A stretch of 64,000 nucleotides of DNA from Liolophura sinensis. Taxonomy: Eukaryota > Mollusca > Polyplacophora > Chitonida > Chitonidae. The translations under genes and the position numbers were made by a program. The stretch is taken from contig NC_088299.1 of assembly GCF_032854445.1 (NCBI RefSeq), forward strand, positions 6,920,324-6,984,323, written 5' to 3'. Below the pieces are notes generated by a model. The model worked only from the letters and a program-made list of their open reading frames with translations, was not told where the DNA came from and did not search any database. Below, piece by piece: positions 1 through 11,756 of this stretch (its first letter is position 1; every line of letters starts with the position of its first letter).

Positions 1-425
1 AAAATCCGCTGTGGGCGACCCCATTTTCCGTAAGAACTAGTCCTGAAGCCTCCTGTAGAGAAGAATTGCCGTCGGAAAGAAGTACGCCGAAGTGCAGTTC
101 GTACATTTCCGGTAGAGAACAGTACAGTTCGTTTTCCGTTTGACCGTCGGGAAACCGGCATGTAGGTTCCGAGTTTACACGAGCAAGTCGGCAGTTTTAA
201 TGACTCTCATTGGCTGAGAGGCAACACACCACCAGCATAAATTACAGGGTGTTAAAGATAGAGGACGCGATGGACTCGGCAATTTATGCCAGCTTTGCCG
301 TTTTCAGGCGTTACGTGTATGCCGAGGAAAAAACACAAAATTATGCAGCTGGCACCACCAGATAGAAAAAATGCGCTCTTTTCAGCCTATAGTGTCATTT
401 TTTTTTAAGTTTTCTTCCCCTTTAA
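1..425 (-). mobile_element. TTAA-flanked MITE (same family as 59.5 kb), cut by window edge
   Basis: Reverse complement of the 59.5-60.07 kb element: GACTCTCATTGGCTGAGAGG, TTTCAGCCTATAGTGTCA and the inverted end AAGTTTTCTTCCCCTTTAA with TTAA at 422-425. The other end lies outside the window. Confidence 0.8.
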
Positions 426-2400
426 GCCAAATAAACAGTAACAACATGCAACAACAACAACGTCCGAAAACGTGCGTTTTCTGTCTGTTTTAGTTCGAAA
501 ATGTCATTATTTGTATGAACATAAATACGCCTGGTATATGAGGAACAAAGCACGTCAAATATGTGCGCTTTTACAGCTTAAAACACGGACAGAAGGCGTC
601 TAAACACACTTTGAGTTCCCAGTTTAATGTACGGTAAAACAGCATTACGTAGCTTTGTTTACGTTCCAACGCGAAGTGGGCGGAGCTATGTGCGAAACTG
701 TATTAACTCGTGAATGGCTGCGACATCTCGTAAAGTTCGACCGCTTGTATAGCGTGTGTTGTCAGTCTGCGTACACTTATGACTCCCGTTAAGTGAGTGG
801 ATCATATACAAGGTAGGGTGTCGAACATTTTACCGATTTGACTTGAAGGATTCAACAGGATTGTTTGTATCTTAATTAGTCTCGACCGTTTGATGGTGTG
901 GCTAAAAAGTCATCGCTTTTCAAGATAATAAGACAGAATTATAGTTATTATTTATTTATTTGATTGGTGTTTTACGCCATACTCAAGAATATTACAGAAT
1001 TATAGACATGATCTATTAACGACATAGTATTGATATTGTCCGTGTATCCGTCTTATTTTAACGAGTTTATTGTTGAAGTGTTGAAAGGGGCCCAAAGATG
1101 ACCAAGTACAAATTTGCACACAAAGATAGTCAAGTATAGATTTGTATGGATTTCCTGATAAATAATCACACGTGCAGATGGATCATAATCGTACATTTAT
1201 TTCCCATCGGCTTGGAGCTAAACTGATGCGTGTAGCTTGATTGGCAGTGGTTTTCCCAAAAGTGCTAGTCACGTAAAAATGCGTAAATTTTTGAAGACTT
1301 CATAGATGTTTTCAATTTGGTGCCGTGGTACATGCATTGTCACCGTACATGCCATGCCAAACCACCTAGTACGGTACCAAATAACGCCTCTGTTAAAAAA
1401 ATGTGATTATTTCATATGCTCATGCATGTCCAAAGAATAATCCCTCAAAACTGGACCATACGTAAATTAAAGCCCTGGAACACTCCTCCGCATAGGCCTA
1501 TTACGTAACCGCTTAACAGGTGTATTAGCCGCAATCAAACACTTCAGACTCAGGCGATGGCCCTTATTTACACGTTGGCTCCATTGTTTGCAGAGGGTCA
1601 CTCATTCTACTTCACCCACCGGTTTGCTCGTGGATCACAGGTGCTTAAGTGACGTACTGGGTGTTCAGGTGAGGTACTAATTTCACAGATTCCATTTAAA
1701 AATTGTCTTCTTCACTCATCTTTGAAATCACATCTCTATATCACTAGTCTAGCTCTCTATCATCAGAGCTACTGTGTAGTTTTCGTTTGATAATGCCAGT
1801 ACAGGCATTAGAAAGTTGATCCCGTTAAACGCCTCTGTGGAAGACGGGCAAGGCCATCATCATACCATCGCACTAGCTTTTCTCGATACTGACACTTTTC
1901 AACGACACCGCGTCGAGAATAATGCCCTTTGTCCCAACTATTTAAAACAACTAAAGATAAACATGTTTCCATTTTAAGTGTAGCAGATTAAATTTTTCGA
2001 GCTACTGGCTTTATTTTTGGAAATAAATTTGCAATAATCAGAAAATATGTATTGAAGTTTCTAATTGTGTTGTTTCATGTATTTGCACAAAATTATTTAT
2101 TTAAGTTGTACATTGATTTAGTACATTGCTGGGTATTTTTTGTGATATTCGTTGCAGATAAAGTACCGTGTTGAGAAATACCATTTTTCTTGAGTTCCTC
2201 AGCAGATCAATTTCTGCTGATGACGCGTTTGAGGCTATATAAACGTAAGTTAACTTATTGGGTGCCTTTAAACTCTGTTAGAAAAACTTACTAAAATAAG
2301 TTGAATTTTAATATTTAGAAAAAATCGTCCGACTTTAGTCGCTAAAACGGAGATTTCATGAAACGAATGACTCTTGCCAAAGAATGTAACCCACGTGTAA
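426..2400. other. Gene-free AT-rich sequence
   Basis: Nothing coding recognised; holds only a short truncated SINE at 946-996. Confidence 0.6.
946..996 (-). mobile_element. 5'-truncated SINE A with target duplication
   Basis: Only the tail remains (TTATTTGATTGGTGTTTTAC..ACTCAAGAAT on + strand). It is flanked by ACAGAATTATAG on both sides (933-944 and 994-1005), a 12-base target duplication. Confidence 0.8.
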
Positions 2401-2610
2401 CCAAGATGTGACAACGACGTGACAAGACAGAATTATGGTTCTGGTTTGAGGTATACTTGGTTGAGGTGTCCAAACTAGATGATCACAGACGAGGCCGTAT
2501 TTTATCACAGAGGTCGCGAACATGCTGGGTGATCATCCAGCTTGGACATCTCAACCAAAGGCGGTAACTGTAACATAATTCTGTCTTTTCACGTCGTTGT
2601 CACATCTTTG
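2401..2610. repeat. 210-bp fold-back palindrome
   Basis: AAGATGTGACAACGACGTGA at the left pairs with TCACGTCGTTGTCACATCTT at the right. Further in, ACAGAATTATG pairs with CATAATTCTGT and GATGATCAC with GTGATCATC. Arms of about 85 bases around a short centre. Confidence 0.85.
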
Positions 2611-3440
2611 TCACGTTGTTGTCATATCTTTGTCACGTCGTTGCCATGTCCGTAAAAGCTCACAACGTGGAAAGAACCTTCCCTTCGAACCACAAAGCTT
2701 GAATGCATGGTACAATGTTTGACAGCAAATGTTCAAATATCAGCATTTAGTCTATATATAAGCGTTAACATTTTACAGTATATTAAATGCTGTAAAATAC
2801 GAGTTTGGTCATCTTGAAATGTTAATTTCGCCGCGTATCATTTATCATTTATAACAAAAACAAAACACCTGTAAGTGTTAATTTGACGTTTTCTATGATA
2901 AAGCGTGACCACAACATTATTTAGGCTTTCCGCAATGCACTATATTGCCAAAATTTTGGATTTGACAATATTATAACATTTTATTTTTAAAAAAGCAGAC
3001 TGAAATCGACAGCTGAACACAAAAATTAACATGTTTTCGTCTTTCACGATAGTTGTTTGTAACTGCTTCTTTCTATTAAGAAAAAATAATTAAAACTAAG
3101 ACTTTGAAACACGTTATCTTTATATCGACGTATTCTGTGCTTACATATCCCGTGTTTTCCATTTTAAGACGAAACCGATAGCACAAGACCCAACTAACTG
3201 AAAAAGGCCAAGTGATTTGAAAATATCCGATGGTGTCGTTCAGATGATGTCGATGCTCCAGGCAAGTCAACATTTTTCTTTTTCTCAGACGTGACGTCAT
3301 TTATCCACAACAAAGTGTAATGAAACTTGAAAGCTGTTTTTTTTTGTACGGTGCACATATATAACCTCTAGCATTGACATATACTGACTACAGACAAGCT
3401 CAATGTCAGTGATTAGTGCAAAAGAACAGATATGTACTCT
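2611..3440. other. Gene-free AT-rich sequence
   Basis: No coding or repeat feature recognised beyond short CACGTCGTTG/CACATCTTTG echoes of the palindrome at 2611-2645. Confidence 0.6.
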
Positions 3441-3443
3441 TAA

Positions 3444-3526
3444 ATAAACGTTCAAGGTTAGTAATTGGCGCAAAATAACACTTCAGACCTGTTATTTTGC
3501 CTTAATTACTAACCTTGAACGTTTAT
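3444..3526. repeat. Near-perfect 37-bp-arm hairpin
   Basis: ATAAACGTTCAAGGTTAGTA at 3444 pairs with TACTAACCTTGAACGTTTAT ending 3526; the 9-base loop is CTTCAGACC. A diverged copy lies at 4040-4180. Confidence 0.9.
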
Positions 3527-3834
3527 CAACATGGCGATATATATTTGTGAGTTCTATTTGTAGGTATTTTAAACTCACTCGATCGGAGACTGTTCAAACT
3601 GTACATAATAGATACAGATGAAATGGTACAAACAATGGAGTCAAGAATTTGATAAATGATCAAGCCTGTCCACACAAAAAGAGAGAATGTATATATACAC
3701 AAGTAAATTTTATACTTTCCTCATGTTTTTCTCAGTGTTTAGCTGTGTAATTTTTTAACAGCAGTCAACTGATGATAGGCCTATATACTGTTGTTTAGAT
3801 GACTACAGTGTAGACCGCGTGTCATACCGGATTG

Positions 3835-3945
3835 TTTGTGTTTTCTGACAACACTTCCTGCCCCATCACCGTGATCCCAGCGACCTCGGCGTTGTTCAAG
3901 ATTGGTGTACAAAATTTACTAGTGGTGACAGTGATGTTACCGTAC
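3835..3945. repeat. Dispersed repeat, inverted partner at 5.5 kb
   Basis: CAGCGACCTCGGCGT and ACTAGTGGTGACAGTGATG match the reverse complement of 5495-5585. Confidence 0.75.
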
Positions 3946-4039
3946 ACATTTTTTTAGTTTTCAGTTTGTGTAGCTTTCCCGCCTCCAGACCTGTTTCATT
4001 CTTCTCAGCTTAATTTTAATTTAACAGTACACACATGTA

Positions 4040-4180
4040 CTTTTTGCACAAATAACTAACCTTGAACTTTATTTCACACCTGTTATTTTGCGCTAAATAC
4101 TAATCTTGAACGTTTATTAACATGACTACATATAGTTGTGTGTGCTATTTGTACGTATTTTAAACTCACTCGGTCGAGCA
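4040..4180. repeat. Second copy of the 3.44-kb hairpin element
   Basis: AACTAACCTTGAACTTTATT, CACCTGTTATTTTGCGCTAA, AATCTTGAACGTTTATTAAC and TATTTTAAACTCACTCGGTC mirror the sequence at 3490-3590. Confidence 0.8.
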
Positions 4181-5430
4181 TGCATCCATCCATAAAGAGA
4201 TATATCACTCTCCCCTGAATTTTTAAAAATTGCGGAAGGTGCACTGCGCCACAAGGAATATTTAATGCTCGCCTCAGTGATATGAGGCGCCAAATTAACA
4301 TTTGATAGAGAATCATCGATATTATTAATCGATAATTATGTATATTTTAGTTCTACTTGTGTTACAGAAAGGAAAGTAAGTAGCCCACAACGATTATGAA
4401 CCTATCCCGTAATTTGTGATATATGCATGACTTAATCTCAGCTTGGAGGTTGGATGTCTTTAATATTTTTTCTTCACGTTCAAAGGCTATTCTGAGAGTG
4501 CTCTGATGTTAAGTTTGACAAAAGTTTTTATCGGCCGACAAAACCCCTGCCCAACCAAACGTCAGAGCAATCTCGGACTAATTCAAACAGCTTCATGCCT
4601 GTGCAAGACCCAAGGGCCACATGTGATCCCATTCGTAATAAAAAGCATGCATAGAAAAAAAAACAGTGTCTCAGTTAAGAATACACTATGTATGGAATTT
4701 CTTTTGGACCCTCAATTGATCTATAGTCCTACTTACGTATAACAACGGGTGTCACGCTGGGAAGGACTTAACCGACACATGACCCGGTCACTTTGCTTCG
4801 TTCAGAGCTCAGTGAATCGGGATAAACGCTGAATTAGAGACGGGCAGGGAAGGGTAGAGTGACCCATGACCTCAATACTCTCACAAATACTTATAGGCCT
4901 ATATATTACCCAAAAGTAGATCAGCTCACATCACCTTGCCTGAACGGCAGGTAGGAATTCGTCCGCCTGCCTATTTGCCAGTAACTGCAAGTGCGTGGCT
5001 TAATCTATTGTTATGAGGGCTTGCAATGCTTATGGTATATGAATGAAGCTGATATGTACTGGCCTACTAAATTTAAAAATGCGTTGAATACCTAAGGCGT
5101 GGATGAATGGAAAAACTGATACTTTCTCGTATGTTTATTACTGTTTTACTCCATAACTGTCAAGGTCATATTTTACATTTTTTCCTTGAGTTGAAAGATA
5201 TTATGCTGTATGCTGTATTTGTATTATACATGCAAATACCGCGCAAAGTTCATGGTGACAGGGTAGGTGGCAAGCCGTGAACATATAGATTTGAAACAGT
5301 TGTAATATATTGATTATTGTCCGCCTTACCACACACCTACTGTCTATATAAACGTGTACATGTAGAGAAGCACGTCATGACGGAACTAGGTCACGGACAA
5401 CATTTTTTTGCCTGCATGGGTCATGCGTGT
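4181..5430. other. Gene-free sequence
   Basis: No coding segment or repeat family recognised. Confidence 0.5.
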
Positions 5431-5494
5431 ATATAATCATACTCCTTACAGCGCATGCGCCACTCTCTATGTTCGCTTTACATCACTGTCACCA

Positions 5495-5585
5495 CTAGCA
5501 AAATTAGTACACAAATACGCCGAGGTCACTGGGGTTACGGCGATGAGACAGGAGTGATGTTAGAAAACACCAAAAACTGCCTCAA
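5495..5585. repeat. Inverted partner of the 3.84-kb repeat
   Basis: ACTGTCACCACTAGCAAAAT and ACGCCGAGGTCACTGG in reverse orientation to 3835-3945. A single ancestral-looking unit of the 48-bp minisatellite (CATACTCCTTACAGCGCATG) lies just before it at 5448. Confidence 0.75.
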
Positions 5586-5744
5586 CCTTTGTTTCTAGGA
5601 ATACTTTATTTATTTTTTTAATGCACATATGCATTATCTATATTTAAAGTGTATACGACAGGATTCTAACCAACATCTGAACAATTTTATTGATAATTAT
5701 CCATTTATTAATTCCCCGTGAAGACACAAATGATGAGGCTAAGC

Positions 5745-6040
5745 CTTAAAGGCACAGACCTCTCTAACATGAAGTATAAAGACCAGTAAAAACTGTCCAT
5801 GAAAATAGTTGGATTTATATTTTTTTAGAATTTTTCTAACCGAGTAAAACTGTTAAAACTGTTAAAACATCAGATTCTACGATGGTCTGTTGTTCACTTT
5901 TTGCCTGAAATAATTCGTTTCAAGGCCAAATCGGCGAATGCATACATAGATCTATATGTATATGCATTTTGGGTGATGAAATGCAACGGTCTAATATGTG
6001 TTAAGTAGCAAAAACACTAAGTGACGTCACTGGTTCCTTT
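5745..6040. mobile_element. MITE-like element (family 2), diverged copy
   Basis: Shares AAATAATTCGTTTCAAGG, GATGAAAT..GGTCTA..GTGTTAAGT and GTGACGTCACTGG with the 11.76-kb copy. Confidence 0.6.
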
Positions 6041-6047
6041 GGCCACC

Positions 6048-6175
6048 CAGTTGACCCGCATTCACGCGGCCAAACGTTAAATCAGTTGACCCACATTCAC
6101 GCGGCAAATCGTTAAATCAGTTGACCCACATTCACGCGGCCAATGGTTAAATCAATTGACCCACATTCACGCTGC
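6048..6175. repeat. 35-bp tandem repeat, about 3.6 copies
   Basis: CAGTTGACCCACATTCACGC recurs at 6048, 6083, 6118 and 6153, exactly 35 bases apart. Confidence 0.95.
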
Positions 6176-6311
6176 TACTACCTTATAATTCTGAATCTAC
6201 ACTGCACAATAACCAGATCCCCTTTAAACCCATGGGTTTTGGTTGTCTGCACTTGTACATGCGTGTATCTCTAGTATGATACGAGATACATGTAGGATTC
6301 TCAAACTTACA

Positions 6312-6450
6312 CAGGACAGCCTCTGTGGCCGAGTGGTCTTAGACGCTCGTCAGACGATTGCTCTAGCCTCCCAGCAATATGAGGTCAAGGCTATTTGCGC
6401 ACAAGTTCACTCAGTTTCTTTACAGGATATTTTACTGCGCCATGGATGAT
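6312..6450 (+). mobile_element. Possible tRNA-headed SINE remnant
   Basis: GCCTCTGTGGCCGAGTGGTC is an A-box-like tRNA(Leu/Ser)-style head; the B box (GAGGTCAAGGC) is poor and no clear tail follows. Confidence 0.35.
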
Positions 6451-6785
6451 TGTTTTAGGTTTATATTTTTCTGTAGGAGAGCGGCACATACATCCTTGTA
6501 ATCTGTGATTGCTTTTCATGTTCTTTTTCAAAAGTACATCGTCTCGTTTGATAGAATTAACTCGTAAACAAAATAGGTCTATAGGAACATGTATATAAGC
6601 CTATATGTGTAGGCATAAACAACTCATTGTTGTTAAGTTTAGGCCTACCTCATGGTGTTTAACGAAACTGCAGGGATTTTATTTCTGTACGTAAGTTTTT
6701 TCTTTTTGCTTTTAAAATGGCTGCAGTGCTTTGTTTTGTATGAGTGTACTGTTGTGTATATAAACATATGCATGGCTTGGATGCG

Positions 6786-6930
6786 CAGCACCGACCCCGA
6801 TAGCATAGTCGGTAGAGCGTCCCCTTCGGGAGCGATAGATCCAGGGTCAGCCCTGGGTCGAGTCACACCTAAGAGCGGCGGAAATCCGTCCTGCAGCAAG
6901 GAGGCGCATTACATGCTTGAATGCACAGTA
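6786..6930 (+). mobile_element. tRNA-derived SINE B, 5' part
   Basis: Head CCGATAGCATAGTCGGTAGA, B box CTGGGTCGAGTCACACC and body GCGGAAATCCGTCCTGCAGC match the other SINE B copies. The A and B boxes are tRNA-like, but there is no intact tRNA. Confidence 0.8.
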
Positions 6931-7025
6931 GCCTACACAAACCTGTAGTCCTAACAGCTTGAATGCGCAGTAGCCTGTATAAACATGTAGGCCTAATGAC
7001 TTTAATGCGTAGTAGCCTTTATAAG
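6914..7025. repeat. 44-bp tandem repeat x3
   Basis: GCTTGAATGCACAGTAGCCT recurs with changes at about 6914, 6958 and 7002. Confidence 0.75.
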
Positions 7026-7034
7026 TTATTTACC

Positions 7035-7288
7035 TGTTTATTTGATTGGTGTTTTACGCTGTACTCAAGAATATTTCACTTAAACGACGGCGACCAGCAT
7101 TATGGTGGAAGGAAACCGGGGAAACCCACGACCATCCGCAGGTTGCTGCAGACCTTTCCACGTACGGGCCTGAACGGAAGCCAGCATGAGCTGGACTTGA
7201 ACTCACAGCGACCGCATTCGTGAGAGACTCCTGGGTCATTATGCTGCCCCAGCGCGCTAACCAACTGAGCCACGGTGAGGGCTGCCAC
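7035..7288 (-). mobile_element. tRNA-derived SINE A, full length
   Basis: On the - strand: CCGTGGCTCAGTTGGTTAGC (A box), GTGAGTTCAAGTCCAGCTCA (B box), body and ...ACAGCGTAAAACACCAATC tail. Confidence 0.93.
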
Positions 7289-7589
7289 TAAAGCGCGTGG
7301 CAGCCCTCATCGAGATCACGAGGTGGGTTACTGGGACGGGCTTTTATAATATTGAACTATGAAAAGTCAGGGGTGGATTGTGGAATGGTTCCCAGTTTCT
7401 TGTAAACAACAGAAGAGTTGTCTCCCATTAATTGTTTGTTAGGAACTGCTGTTGCTGTTGTCAGATGTAGAGAATCATCGAACGCATTACCAAATAATTA
7501 TCAGTATATACATGGCGTTTGAAAGGATCCGAAATCCGAAAAAAATATTCATATATGCCAAAACTGCACTTTTTGGGGCATTATTATGC

Positions 7590-7733
7590 GTTACTGGCAT
7601 GCAAGGCCCTTAAGGGGAAGGTCAGCCAGCAACCTGCAATGGTTGGGAGTTTCCCTCCCACCATAATGCTGCCCGCCGTCGTATAAGTTAAATATTCTTG
7701 AGTACGGGAAAAAACACAAAGCAAATAAATAAA
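7590..7733 (+). mobile_element. SINE A, 3' fragment
   Basis: GTCAGCCAGCAACCTGCAAT, CACCATAATGCTGCCCGCCG, TATTCTTGAGTACGG and an AAATAAATAAATA tail. Confidence 0.88.
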
Positions 7734-7984
7734 TAGATCATTACTGGCATGCAGAAATAGGGCCTATCTCGCGACTCAACTGAGCCAAACGGGGCAATGA
7801 TCTTTTTCCTCCCCGATCTCCTCCATCTAAAGATCCCTTTAGGTAACCAAAAGATAGAAGCTATGTCCAAGCTAAGCTATGTCAAGCCATTACGATTCAT
7901 GACTTCTGCAGGTGTCATGCCTTTACGATTTATGACATCTGCATATATTGTACAAAACAGCTACATTGAAATCCTCATCCTGTA

Positions 7985-8435
7985 GCTCCATTGTGATAAT
8001 GTCAAAAGACATCGGTAAATTGGGCTAAAGTAAACCTCATTTATATAACCAAATTTTACGTCAGTCGTCCTTGGCTACCTCATCAAAGATTACTTAATAT
8101 TATGCATAAAAATCACTGATGACCACAGACATTTACAGGTGCTTTGTTAGGCGTTCTTTGGCAACACTCCTAGAAAAGGTCGAGGGTTACGTTGATGTTA
8201 AAACCCCCACGCTCGCCCTCAAGCCTCCCCCCATGGCAGCTGCCAATCACCTTTACCGATAGAAGTACCACTTAGCACGTGTTGAATTTGTGGGAGACCG
8301 GTAACCGTGGATACTAATTCATGTTAGCATTAGTCCTGCGCTTTAATTACCTGTACCGGTGCACATTTGTTTCGCACTCCTCACAGCGCATGCAGCACTA
8401 CCTACAATCGCTTTACATCACATGCTATACTTCCA
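7985..8435 (+). repeat. Dispersed repeat D, copy 1
   Basis: Matches 10805-11215 in order: CCTTGGCTACCTCATCAAAG, TTACTTAAT, TTAGGCGTT, GGTAACCGTGGATACTAA, then CTCCTCACAGCGCATG. This copy ends with a single unit of what is a tandem array in copy 2. Confidence 0.8.
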
Positions 8436-8439
8436 CTAT

Positions 8440-9050
8440 TGAGAAGTCTACGTCAGACATTTAAACTGCATATATGAAACCGTCTCGGTATTTATTCTGT
8501 GATTATACTATGTTTCCAATTCTTTCATACCTATGTACCAATATTTGTACATATATATGAAAGCTTCGATTTATTTGTACATAAGTGGGACAGATTTTGC
8601 ACATATTTGCAATCCTTTATACCTACAATCTTATCTTTTGCTTATATGTGCAAACGTTTTTCACATATGCATCAAAGAATTGGACACATCTAGGCTTGTA
8701 GAAAAAAATTGTACAAATGTCAAAAAGGTTACATGTGTACAATTCTTTTTATTGTTGTGTTGCATAACCGAGATATCGTAGTTAAAAGTAAACTAAATCG
8801 CCCACATTAAGAAAATCAAAAGCGCCTAACCAGTCAGTTATTTCTATATCCCTGACGTCATCGGAACCGCAAGACAGTTGATCTTGGCGTAGGGTAAATG
8901 TGAACATTCCCTCTGGTTAACCACTACTTGTAGTTTCGCCTGTTTCCACCTCTCCACTGGAATACCGTATCGAAGGTTAAACTATTTGTTGTCTTTTCTT
9001 TTAAATTCTAATTTTCATTCGAAAAACAGATATATGGGGTGGAATGTGAC
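8440..9050. other. Gene-free sequence
   Basis: AT-rich; no feature recognised. Internal similarity among short ACATATnTGCA blocks only. Confidence 0.5.
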
Positions 9051-9150
9051 ATATTTATTTATTTATTTGTTTGATTGGTGTTTTATGCCGTACTCACGAA
9101 TATTTCACTTATATGACGGCGGCAAGCATTAAGGTGGGCGGGAGGCTAAT
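9051..9150 (-). mobile_element. SINE A, 3' fragment
   Basis: Tail on + strand (TTTATTTGTTTGATTGGTGT, GCCGTACTCACGAATATTTC) and the ATGACGGCGGCAAGCATTAA block. Confidence 0.88.
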
Positions 9151-10800
9151 CTAAACATCGTCACGCTTTTGCATCCTTGGCAAAATGCCAATTGCAGCAG
9201 CTGTTGTATTCATAATACCCTACTCGGTTTAAAGGCGAGGGTAAACGTTTTTGTTTTTAATACCGCCTTGTTCTATGTTAAAAGTATATTTCGAATGACG
9301 TAATTAACTCGTAAAAAGGATATACAAAGCATGTATGTCTATATGTGTGCACTTAACGAACTCAGTGTTGTTTAGGCCTATTCCTTGACATTTAAGGAGA
9401 TTGGAGAGCAAATAATTATCATCATATACAAGTCGTTTGAAATGATCCCAAAATGCCTGAAATAGGAAACAATTGTTCATAATTCACCCATACACATTTC
9501 CCATCTGTTGACTATATTTGACAGCGATGCTGGCGATGAAACAGGACTGGTGTCCTCATAATGTGACTGGGTGAGGTGTCATATCTGGAGTCTTTAGAAT
9601 GATATTTTAGCGGCGGTACCATTTTGGCGGCATGAACTCCCCATGCCACAAGAAGGCACAGTATATGTACAAATACCTACTTATTCCTCGTCGTCTTATG
9701 ACTAGGGAAAAGTTAAGGACGACGCAAGGCCCCAATTTGTCTAGGCTACATACATTTGAAGCGATCTGGCACGATAGCGCGAAGCGATGGAAACGATGGA
9801 ACGAAACAATCACACGACAATGCGAAGCGAAGGAATGATGTTACAGGTCAAGTTTGTCGAGGAACCGTCGTTTCCATAAGTTTTCTTCCTCATAAATCTG
9901 ATCGCCAGTTACGTGAATTGTTACTGTGTTACAAGGTGTGTGCGTTACGAGTACAGGCCTTGAACACATAATTTTTTGTTCCTCAGATGGTAATCACTTA
10001 AAAAAATTATTCTGTTAAATTTAGCCGAAAGTCTGCTGTATGAGTGATGCTATAAATATGTCCTATTATTATAACACAAAATTTTGTCATATTCAACATA
10101 ATATCCTGTTTAGTCTAGTAAAATAGCTATCTTGAATTAACTGAATATATGTTTTATATTTAACAGAATAAACTTCTAAAATAACAGAATACATGCTTGC
10201 ATGACTCATAATAACAGATTTCCTGTTAAATTAAACATATTAATATTTCGTATGGCCGCTGGCACAGGGTATATAACGTTTGTTGTAGACATTGTCTTTG
10301 TGCCTTTTGTTTTCCACCACTATGACATGTGTGAAAGCTTGACTATTTCCTCGTCCTGTGAAAGAGTATCGCAACAACCTCACAGGGTCCATTCTGCAAA
10401 AACGGAAATCCCATATTCTCTTTCTGTTACCTAGTGCGCATGCAAAGGCTCAAATAGCAAGATTGACCACCTGTAAAACGAAAACATACATATATTCTAA
10501 CACAACGTATCTATGTAAAACACTTTTCCTGCCTAAACTGTAAATTTCTGATACTACACGTCATACATCACGTTGGTTTTGTTTGTGGTTGGGTGGGGGG
10601 GGGGGGGGTTAGCTCCTGCGAATAAATCTTTCCATAATGAGTTACCTGGATGTGGAGTTTAATGGCTGGAAACGTCACCAAGATGGCCGCCAAATCCTAC
10701 GCAATTCACCTGATACCACATTCGTAAGCCAGCAGTTCTGTAGAAGTTGCTGAATGTGTCCCAGCTTGAGTCATTTCTTTGCCGTACGAGGAAATCAGGG
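9151..10800. other. Gene-free sequence
   Basis: No coding segment recognised. Contains a poly-G run (about 10596-10608) and a block (9540-9630) that resembles 15620-15690 (GGTGTCAT.TCTGG.GT.TT.AG.ATGATA). Confidence 0.5.
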
Positions 10801-10804
10801 AGAT

Positions 10805-11195
10805 AGTACATCCCTCATCCAGTAGCCCAATTATGATAATACCAAGAGACAAGGAGAAACGTGCTAAATCAAAACTCACATACACTCAAATTATACATCA
10901 GTAATCCTTGGCTACGTCATCAAAGATTACTTAATGTTATACAAAAATCCGCCAATGGCAGTGAGCATTTGGACGTGTTTTCTATTAGGCGTTGTTTAGC
11001 AACGTTTATAATGTAACACCCAGGTTAAGTGCAGCTGTCAATTACCTGACGGCAGCTGTCCTTTCCAAGCAGTACTAGTTAGTTTAGTTCGTGTTGAGTT
11101 TGTAAAACGATACCCGTAACCATGGATGCTAAATCATTTTAGCAGGAGTTCTGCTATCACCCATCCATATGTCCGGTGTTTACACCTGCCCTTTC
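10805..11195 (+). repeat. Dispersed repeat D, copy 2
   Basis: Homologous in order to 7985-8375 (AATCCTTGGCTACGTCATCA, TTAGGCGTTGTTTAGCAAC, CCCGTAACCATGGATGCTAA). It leads straight into the 48-bp array. Confidence 0.8.
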
Positions 11196-11560
11196 CCATA
11201 CTCCTTACAGCGCATTGGCCGTCCCGTATGCTGGCTTTACATCACATACCCCTTACAGCGCGTGCGCCGTTCTTTATGCTTGTTTTACATCACATACGCC
11301 TTACAGCACGGGTACCGTCATGTATGCTTGCTATACATCACACACCCCTTACAGCACGTGCACCGTCCTGTATGCTTGCTGTACATCACATACCCCTTAC
11401 AGCTCATGGACTGTTCTTTATGCTTGTTTTACATCACATACACCTTACAGCGCTTGTACCGTCTTGTATGCTTGCTTTACATCACATACACCTTACAGCG
11501 CGTGGGCTGTTCTCTATGCTTCTTTTACATCACATACACCTTACATGGGCCCTTCTCTAT
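11196..11560 (+). repeat. 48-bp minisatellite, about 7.5 copies
   Basis: Units begin CATACCCCTTACAGCGCGTG and end TATGCTTGCTTTACATCA. The 48-base period is a multiple of 3, so all three + frames stay open for about 150 codons; these are repeat artefacts, not genes. Confidence 0.95.
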
Positions 11561-11756
11561 GTTCTCAGAGCTTGAATGGCTGTTGGAAGAGCATTCTAGT
11601 AAACTGTAATAAAACAATGGTGTATTTTGACAGTAAAATTTGTTAGTATGTACTTTTGTGCGTAGTGCATTCTCCTGTATAGATTGACCGTATAACCTAA
11701 GCAAGATCCCGTAAAAATACAACATTGTCTCATGTTTTCCCGAAGCTATGGTACTG

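Noticed and set aside
6788-6860. tRNA gene
   Set aside because: Same reasoning: head of SINE B with tRNA-like boxes, diverged stems, followed by the SINE body.
11126-11646. Three overlapping open frames of about 150 codons on the + strand
   Set aside because: They are the 48-bp minisatellite read in three frames; a period divisible by three keeps all frames open. No independent coding sign.
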